64,000 bases of DNA, taken from assembly GCF_009870125.1 (NCBI RefSeq), contig NC_046683.1:11966001-12030000 (forward strand). Direction: 5' to 3'. This DNA is from Drosophila pseudoobscura (taxonomy: Eukaryota; Arthropoda; Insecta; Diptera; Drosophilidae). Shown one piece after another: positions 56,401 to 64,000 of this stretch. Every line of letters begins with the position of its first letter. Positions within the stretch are counted from its first letter, which is position 1. Made by a program: the position numbers and the translations under genes. Under the pieces are notes generated by a model. The model searched no databases, was not told where the DNA came from, and saw only the letters and a program-made list of their open reading frames with translations.

Positions 56401-56830
56401 ATGGATGGGATGGCGTCAAGCCACAGCAGCAATGAGACGGGCACCACCAGCGCCTCGTCTTCGTTCGCGGCTCAGCAATTTGGCATGCCGAATGTTCTCC
56501 AGAGATTGCTACGACCGAAACAGGCGTCCAGCGGCTCCCACATGGCTACCGATATGCTACTCGAAAACTCCAGAGTAAGTTGAGTGAGGTTGAGAGCCGG
56601 AGTGCTCGGAAGACCATCCTCACTGATCCTATTCTAATCTTCCCCTCTTTCGTCTATATCTCTCTCTCTCTCGTCCGCAGGCAAGCGAACTATACACGCT
56701 GGACAACGGACGGAAAGCAGGAGGAGTGCCAGTCATTCTGGTGGCAGACAATGACGATGATACCCTCACAAACGGACATTTCGGGGGAGACCACACAGGC
56801 GATGATGCGAATGCACGACTTGTGCCGTAA
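50492..56830 (+). CDS. yl: Yolkless, vitellogenin (yolk protein) receptor of the LDLR family
   Basis: Exons 50492-50903, 50999-51415, 51494-54076, 54152-56574 and 56681-56830; 1994 residues from the first ATG, or 1968 from a better-context ATG at 50570. Order: hydrophobic signal-like segment (about 78-97), five LDL-A repeats, two EGF, YWTD propeller 1, EGF, propeller 2, short poly-Q, EGF, eight LDL-A repeats, two EGF (one calcium-binding DVNEC), propeller 3, EGF, membrane segment (about 1825-1847), and a tail of about 145 residues with FQNPLA. The 5+8 LDL-A plan is that of insect vitellogenin receptors, and Yl in D. melanogaster is of similar size. The receptor takes up yolk protein into oocytes by clathrin endocytosis. 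The first three introns are phase 1, as expected between LDL-A modules. Poly(A) signal at 57033-57038. Odd point: no ATG lies close to the signal segment, so a 5' exon may be missing. Confidence 0.93.
53671..53691 (+). repeat. (CAG)7 coding repeat in yl
   Basis: Seven CAG codons give poly-Q in the linker between propeller 2 and the next EGF module. Confidence 0.9.
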
Positions 56831-57038
56831 ATAGCCAACTATCCAGCTTCGCAGGACTTCCTACTCTTAGTTCAAACTCCTTCATTAGCTGCCAAGTGCT
56901 ACACTGTTTTGTATTTATTCAACATAGTTTATTATAATGTTAAGTGTTTCTGTGTGCCTCAATTTCTATGTTAAACGTAATTCTATAATAAGATATATCG
57001 AAAATCTGCTCAAATCATGTACATTCCCAGTGAATAAA

Positions 57039-57324
57039 ACCGCACACAATACGAGCATAAGTTCTCTACGCCACGCGTCTCTCGCTGCACCACAATGATC
57101 ACCTCATCATACAACGATATTAATGATAATGTTAGCGAATGCTTATGTTGCATTTCCTGACACTTTTCATTGTGGTTTTCTGTGTCGATCGGAGCAACGC
57201 TAAGGGGGTTTCCCTGGCGAAATATGTATGTAGTATGTATCAGGCACTGAACAAATATCAATCTAGTTGGCGGCACAGTCAGATACCATTTGACAGATAA
57301 TATTTCATAGACGAATAAGCCAAT
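57039..57324. other. Short intergenic after yl
   Basis: No gene is seen; just under 300 bases. No clear TATA for the next gene. Confidence 0.4.
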
Positions 57325-57628
57325 ATGAGTAGTAACTACCAGAAATACTACTACCCGAGCATTGGTCATCCGCTACACGAGGTACGTCCCGTTACATGAT
57401 CGGGCTCCAAAATAATCAATCTCTTTACAGGTGGCGATCAGCATGCCCCCAACGAACCCGCCGCCACCATCGGGCCATGTTGAGGCATCTGACCCTTCAG
57501 AAGTCCACGCCAGTCCGAGGGATGCACAGGATGGTCGAGTAACTTCCACTTGGACTCACCCAAACGTCACGACAATGACTTGGTTGCAATACCGAAACAG
57601 CAAAATGCAACAGTACACTAAAAATTGA
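57325..57628 (+). CDS. Small protein of unknown function
   Basis: Exons 57325-57381 and 57431-57628; 84 residues. The intron is only 49 bases (gtacgt...tttacag). Without splicing the frame stops soon after the donor. The joined protein starts MSSNYQKYYYPSIGHPLHE, continues through a proline-rich part (VAISMPPTNPPPPSGH) and ends TWTHPNVTTMTWLQYRNSKM plus QQYTKN. It has no signal peptide, membrane segment or known domain. A good donor and acceptor, and a poly(A) signal AATAAA at 57796-57801, support it. An alternative is an unspliced 61-residue product from the ATG at 57443. I do not recognise the family. Confidence 0.5.
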
Positions 57629-58171
57629 TTACTGCCGCCGAATCAAGGAGCCAATTGCTTGTACCACACACAACACAGATGCCCGACTTGCTAAACTGAC
57701 TTAACACTTATATGCACACGTCTAATGCCCTCTAATAGTGTAACACCAATCCAAGCGTCTGTAATACCTTGTAAAAACCGCATAAGAAACACGGGAATAA
57801 ATGTGTTATTTATAACCCTTCAATTAGTGTACTATTTAAAGCTGTTCATTAATTTCTCACCTCAGAGCAAACCATTGTACACACTTTGAGATGTCCCTGA
57901 AACTAAAGACTGTGGTATCCAAAGTCTCAAAGTTATCACGATCGTATTCAATGGTACCCAAGTGGATCCAATAACGGGCTCAACGACCTTCCTTATTGGT
58001 CTTGGCAAATCAGAAGCAGTGAAGATTGGCAAGGTGAGATTGTGCGAAATAGATCTATAAAGTGCGTAGTATAGGGATTATGCGCGTAAGTAGCCACCAT
58101 TTTAGCATAAAGAAGGGTCTGATGAACGTATGCATGGAACAACTTGGAAGTATCTGTGATGAATAGTTTCT
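57629..58171. other. Intergenic with a possible orphan exon
   Basis: A frame of about 57 codons without ATG runs from 57893 to the TAA near 58061 and contains FNGTQVDPITGSTTFLIGLG and KSEAVKIGK, followed by a strong donor AAG-GTGAGA at about 58033. It reads like coding sequence, but no partner exon or homologue is established. Confidence 0.25.
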
Positions 58172-58843
58172 ATGGTCTTCTTTTTTGATTATTTTCATGA
58201 GATTTCATTACATACTTATGTATATTGCGTATCCGCTCTATGCTCCCAACCGTGGGAGAACGTTGCCAAGGCCCATGACGCGCTGTTTAATGTTGTCTCC
58301 CACCAGATCAAGGTGTTTTTTGAAAGGTATACTGTTAAGAATATACATATGTACATATGGGTTTCGCAATGCGAGAGAGAAAGACATTCATGCATACAAA
58401 CCTTCGTAAGAGTGCAGCAAAACGCTGCCGGAAGAGCACCCTCTGGCAATGGCTTCACCCTGTGTGAATGCAACTTGCCTCTGGCCCTTTGCTCGTTGCG
58501 CGAAATTCGTATCTATGTGACTGGTGTTATCGCAGTGGCACGCTACACACCTACACACTCTCGTATGCAGGCACTGACCGGTGAGTGTGAGCGAGAAAGA
58601 TTGAGGGAGGGAGCGTCTGATAGGTGGAGACGGATAGTGATAGTAGCAGAACGGTCGAGTCATGAGCCCGAGAGCGTAACGAGTTCGAAATCTAAACAAA
58701 CCCAAGCGCGAGATTCTCTCAGGCTCATTCTTTTCTCTTGGAGAGCAATGGATTGGCATGGAGAGCGAGAGTTTCCCTCATTGTTGCGTGCGAGGATCAA
58801 AGCCTATTACAAATTCGTTTCGACAAGTTTCGGATATTTGTGA
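58172..58843 (+). CDS. Doubtful open frame, 223 codons
   Basis: The frame is open for 223 codons and is not made of simple repeats. It contains stretches with coding-like codon choice (PWENVAKAHDALFNVVSHQI at about 58246-58305, and LCECNLPLALCSLREIRIYV). An in-frame AG at about 58200 would let it be joined in phase to the orphan exon ending near 58033. Against it: no domain, a lysine/arginine/glutamate-rich low-quality tail, a surrounding AT-rich and GAGA-rich sequence, and no clear promoter. It may be part of an undescribed gene, a decaying gene copy, or chance. Confidence 0.22.
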   Translation: MVFFFDYFHEISLHTYVYCVSALCSQPWENVAKAHDALFNVVSHQIKVFFERYTVKNIHMYIWVSQCERERHSCIQTFVRVQQNAAGRAPSGNGFTLCECNLPLALCSLREIRIYVTGVIAVARYTPTHSRMQALTGECERERLREGASDRWRRIVIVAERSSHEPESVTSSKSKQTQARDSLRLILFSWRAMDWHGEREFPSLLRARIKAYYKFVSTSFGYL

Positions 58844-58881
58844 TATTCGTGCGTATTTATTTTCCCCACAAAAATAACAAA

Positions 58882-59115
58882 ATGAATCGCAAAAATTCTT
58901 CAAATGAAGAGCCGGACTCACCACGGGACACTCAACGGGAGCTCAATCCTCGAAGCCGAGCCTTTGCCCGTCCGTTGAGGCGCACAAATCCGACCTTCCA
59001 CAGAGTCCGTCAGGACCAGGACCGCAACAGGATCCGGGATATGTCCTCAGAGCGAAGGGAACTTTTGCCCCGTATGCCGCAAGGATGCACAAGTATGTCG
59101 GCGACATACGTCTGA
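58882..59115 (+). CDS. Possible small arginine-rich protein
   Basis: 77 residues from an ATG in good context (ataacaaaATG). The product is rich in R, S, P and E (SRAFARPLRRTNPTF, RQDQDRNRIRDMSSERR) and has no membrane segment or signal peptide. No family is recognised. A continuation by splicing cannot be excluded. Support is the start context and the even, non-repeat composition; there is no recognisable promoter or poly(A) signal. Confidence 0.35.
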   Translation: MNRKNSSNEEPDSPRDTQRELNPRSRAFARPLRRTNPTFHRVRQDQDRNRIRDMSSERRELLPRMPQGCTSMSATYV

Positions 59116-59941
59116 TGTTTATTTAATTAATTTTGTTAGTTTATTGTTTTTTGTTTTGGTGATTTGTTCGAACAAAACAGAGAAAGTTGACTGGAAAGCT
59201 GCTGTTGAAAAGGAAATTTTAAACCCCGCGGGCCTGTTAGGGGTTAATCAACATCAACATTTGCCGTCTCATTCACACTCACTTTACTACGTGCCTTTTA
59301 CTCGCACTTATTGCTAGCATACGTTAAGGGACTGACTTTTGCCGACGAGACCACTATGTATAATTGCATCATGGGTCGAGTCACGTGTATGCTGTCGTGC
59401 GATACGTTTACAGCTGCTACGCACACACACGAACCCACATACACAGGCCCAAGGTACATTTAACAGAGTGGAACATTTTTGTTTGTACATAAACTGACGT
59501 GCACTAAAAAAGAATCCATCCGCTCATAGTAATTGACTTATTTATGTATTTCATTTTTTTCATTAAGAATTATCGTCTAAGATGATAGAGAATTAACGAT
59601 ATATGCAGGAGAGGAAAGAAATATTTAATTACAAAAATCTGTGCGCTTGCCCAATAATTATTAGTCGCTACTTTTGGGTTTTAGGTGCCTTACCATTCAC
59701 TGAATATACTTTGGGCGCACACACATGCATGCGCGGGCAGAGAGTGAGAGGGAGACAGAGAGAGCGAGAGCAGCAGCAGCAGCAGCAGTAACAGTGGCAA
59801 TTCTTACAGCAGCAGCAGCAGTGTCTGTGATAGCAGGCTGTTAACAGCCGCAACAGTACAGTGCCTGCAAACAACAACAAAAGCAGCAACAACAACAGCG
59901 CTCCTCAGTGGGCCAGGCATAGCCGTTGGCTCGGCCTCTGT
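59116..59941. other. Intergenic upstream of the aminotransferase gene
   Basis: Contains GAGA and CAG repeats at about 59740-59790 and CAA/CAG runs to about 59900. No gene is seen. Confidence 0.5.
59769..59787. repeat. (CAG)n microsatellite
   Basis: Six CAG units, followed by more CAG and CAA runs to about 59900, in the proximal promoter of the next gene. Confidence 0.8.
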
Positions 59942-59975
59942 TATAAAAATGCTACACTCTCGCATTGAATTTGTC
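59942..59975 (+). promoter_or_regulatory. TATA promoter of the aminotransferase gene
   Basis: TATAAAA at 59942-59948 with the predicted start near 59972, giving a 5' UTR of about 270 bases before the ATG at 60241. Confidence 0.6.
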
Positions 59976-60240
59976 ATTCGGCGACAATTTCCAAGCACCC
60001 AAAGACGTGAAGGCGTCCCGTGCCTTTAGCCTGCGATAATCATCCCACATCAGTGCCAGACATCCTTTTGCCGGGATAACAGCCTAGCAGTTGCACTTGC
60101 GCTTGCAGTTACAGTTTCAGTTGCACTTGCAGTTGCAGAGTTCTACCCAAAGTTCTACTCCAGCAAAAGTGCGCGAAGTCGAAGTCGAAGTCAAAGTCGA
60201 AATCTCAATTCAAATCAAAATCAAAATAATATTTTGCAAA

Positions 60241-61383
<1,143 letters not shown>

Positions 61384-61844
61384 TAATCCAAAATCCAAAA
61401 ACGAAAAGCGAAAACCGAAAGATTCATATAAAATTGAGCTGGGAACCGGGGCCTGATGTGCCCCCTGACCACAATCCATCCAGAATTGCTAATTATACGA
61501 GTATAGTACTTCTGTTTATGCCCCCGATTAGTGGCGCATGCCATTTGCTTTTTCTGGATGCAAAGTGCACGCCAGAGAGGCAGAGTCAGCGATAGGCAGA
61601 GAGTATTTGGCAATCAAGTTCAAGGTTACGACGGTGCTACAACCATCGACCATAGAGTACAAAAGGCCCAGACATCGGAGGCATGTTCAGGCCCCGGCCC
61701 CGATTGAGTTCCGTTCCCCCATAGCGTGGACGCTACGTACTGAGTCAGCCTTATCAAAGTCAATTGCCAAGTGCTGTGTCTGATTTTAGATGCTGCCTGC
61801 CGTAGGTCTGGGCCTGGGCCCGGTCTGACACCCCCTGTCGCGAT

Positions 61845-61926
61845 ATTTCGGGCCCCGACACAGGCCTGATCTGGATCTGAACCCCCCGTCCGGACCGGTC
61901 ATGATGATTTCGGGCCCCGGCACAGG
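61845..61926. repeat. Direct duplication with 62-base spacing
   Basis: ATTTCGGGCCCCGACACAGG at 61845-61864 recurs at 61907-61926 with one change. The flanks before each copy (CTGACACCCCCTGTC and CTGAACCCCCCGTCC) also match. Confidence 0.75.
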
Positions 61927-63719
61927 GCTTAACGCACATTACGGGAGGCAATAACTGATGATTAAGAAAAGCAATACCATCTCAAAAGCGAGCAAAATGA
62001 AATTGAATACTCGTACGTATTGCATATGCACATTTGCGTATATCAGTACGAGTATCACACCCGGACAAATCCAATGCAGTCCGGTGCGGTCGGTCTCCGG
62101 TCTAACAAAAATACTCTCGTACAGAACAACAACGAAGATTGACGTCTGCTCTGCGGACAATTTGCCAATTTGACGCAATGACGACGCTGTAAAGCCGTAA
62201 AACCTGACAACTGTTTGTGTCCGGAATTTTCCATTAATTCGTACAATTTCCATGCACCCCAGAAATCAGAAAACAGAACCCACAGCCAGATTTTAGCCAG
62301 CATCAGGTGTTAAACATCGGCTAGTTCTAAATACTAGTAAAGGGAAAGGGAGAAGGTTGAGACTTTCCATCACAGAAATCATACATGACTTATGTTGTTT
62401 TCTTGTTTTTTTGCACTCGATTTATGCTGTCATCGCTGATAAGACCCTGAGGGGCAATGCGGGAACAAGCGGGAACCCAGCGGACGTTGGCATTGCGAAC
62501 AGTACAATGGAAATAGACCTGGGGGTGGGGAGGGGGGGCTTGGGGGAAATGATAAGACCATCCATCCATCCATTCCCTCTGTACTATTTATAGAGTCCCC
62601 CTTAACCCGTTTGGACACTGCACTAAATCGGTCCCAACATCATATGCTGATAATGCCCCTTGGAGGAGGCAATTGGTTTTTTTTCGCCACTTTCAACTGA
62701 TCTTCTGATAGGCCCTTTGATTATAAATAGCTTTGAGATTTGAATGCAGTCAGAGTTTAAAAGGTTCTCTAACTGCACTGATAGCGATCTCCCACTTTGT
62801 AGATTATTAAAAACCACATCCAGTAATCCAGTAGTACGTGGATAGTAGATCGCGTGCGATCACTCAAAGATCTCAAAGAACCCATTTCGTTTTGACCCTT
62901 TTCCCACATCGCGTGAACAGCAGCCTCGCACCGATCGTGCGATTGATCGTGCGTAGAAGACCTTTATGTAACCTGTAACATCGACTCGAACTCATGGCCT
63001 AGCCGGCCCATCAACACATCAATAACAACCAATCGACCAACAAACGTAAAACCTATATGGAATCAGTTTTCATCGACTCCAATGAGACTCATAAACAAAG
63101 AGAAACTAGAACTACTCTATAATCGTAAAACGTGATAAGGCCTCGAAGTGCACGTGTTGGCCGATCACCCAACACCCATCCCCATCCCCATCCCCCATAC
63201 CCATCCAACCATCCAACATCAGTGAGAACAACAACTCGAGGCGAAGCTTGTTATTGCTATTATGAAACTTGAAGAAGACGACTGGAAGACGCACGCACGC
63301 ACGCTTGGCGATCGCCACGTTCTTTGTAATCTCGTGCTACTTTTCCGATTCGAACGGAAAGGAGACTCTGCCTCAGCTACTGGGACTGGTACTGGGTCTG
63401 GACAGGCAAAGACCCGGGGCCGGGGCGCCTTATCATCGAGGGACGTCGAGCAACATGTGAACGTCTCGTGCCAAATGGAAATGTACTTGAGATAGCTTAA
63501 ACAAACAATCAGCGGATGGATGGGGGTAGCCAATGCATGCATGTCCCGTAGTGCGTACAGTCCACATCCCATCGGTCCGACCGTCTGTGCCCCTAGTCTA
63601 GATTCAATATTTGTTGTAGTGCTCGTATGTAATGCCCCTCTAGACCATCCATGCAATCAGCTGATGGCGTTTCCATTGCGAGTGGAAAATTCTGAATAGA
63701 TAATCAGAAATACACACAC

Positions 63720-63770
63720 TCTCCCTCTCCCTCTTCCTCTTCCTCTCTCTCTCTCTCTCTGTCTCTCTCT
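63720..63770. repeat. CT-rich microsatellite
   Basis: CTCCCT, CTTCCT and CT runs over about 50 bases within intron 2. Confidence 0.85.
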
Positions 63771-64000
63771 GTGGTGGGTTCGAGAAAAGTCGAACAAACA
63801 CCCGGCCTATAGATATTCGTACACATTCCCTATATGCATATGCATATCAAACAGATCAGATTGTATCGTTGTGTGTTGATGATGTTGTTGCGAAAAGCAA
63901 AGAACAGAATCCGCTACATTTGTACACCGATCCACACGGAAAATGATGTTCAGAAGAACCTTGTTTTGGTTAATGGGTGTGAATCGAAATTAAGAGGAGT

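Overview
This is Drosophila nuclear DNA. The genes have short GT-AG introns, often 49-133 bp. Core promoters are of fly type: TATA plus TCAGT-like initiator at the cuticle-type genes, Motif 1/Motif 6 at one housekeeping-type gene. The largest gene is recognisable as yolkless (yl), the vitellogenin receptor. The many microsatellites and low-complexity tracts, together with gene content, make an obscura-group-like species possible, but the sequence alone does not prove the species.

Layout. Position 1-162 is the 3' end of a gene with a SPEF1-type calponin-homology (CH) domain. A Tim17 paralogue lies at 3.6-4.2 kb (minus) and a Mic10 paralogue at 14.1-14.3 kb (minus). Both are intronless and encode mitochondrial inner-membrane proteins, and they stand in long non-coding DNA (4.2-26.6 kb) rich in simple repeats, with no convincing spliced gene. 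From 26.6 to 48.1 kb there is a cluster of seven secreted, tyrosine- and proline-rich repeat proteins: six on plus (26.6, 30.6, 32.4, 37.1, 40.4, 45.5 kb) and one on minus (48.0-47.6 kb). They share a C-terminal NGGY-x-Y (GYR-type) motif and mostly a DVSHL plus YLPP (YLP-type) N-terminus. Six of the seven have a first coding exon that is only the ATG. A second SPEF1-type CH gene (39.2 kb) and an unrelated small secreted protein gene (43.2 kb) are interleaved.

From 49 kb onward the content changes. There is an uncharacterised lysine-rich protein with a TATA-less Motif 1/Motif 6 promoter (49.2-50.2 kb), then yl in five exons (50.5-56.8 kb; 5+8 LDL-A repeats, three YWTD propellers, one membrane segment). 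Two or three small, poorly supported genes follow (57.3-59.1 kb). Last comes the 5' part of a class-III PLP aminotransferase of the ETNPPL/AGXT2L type (60.2 kb onward), whose second intron runs off the window.

Functional reading. The cluster is most simply a set of structural extracellular-matrix proteins (cuticle or eggshell) that share promoters and exon layout. yl is oocyte-specific in known flies. The CH, Tim17 and Mic10 genes look like lineage paralogues of ciliary or mitochondrial proteins, a class that is often testis-biased in flies; that expression is inference. No tRNA, rRNA, CRISPR or clearly recognisable transposable element was found.
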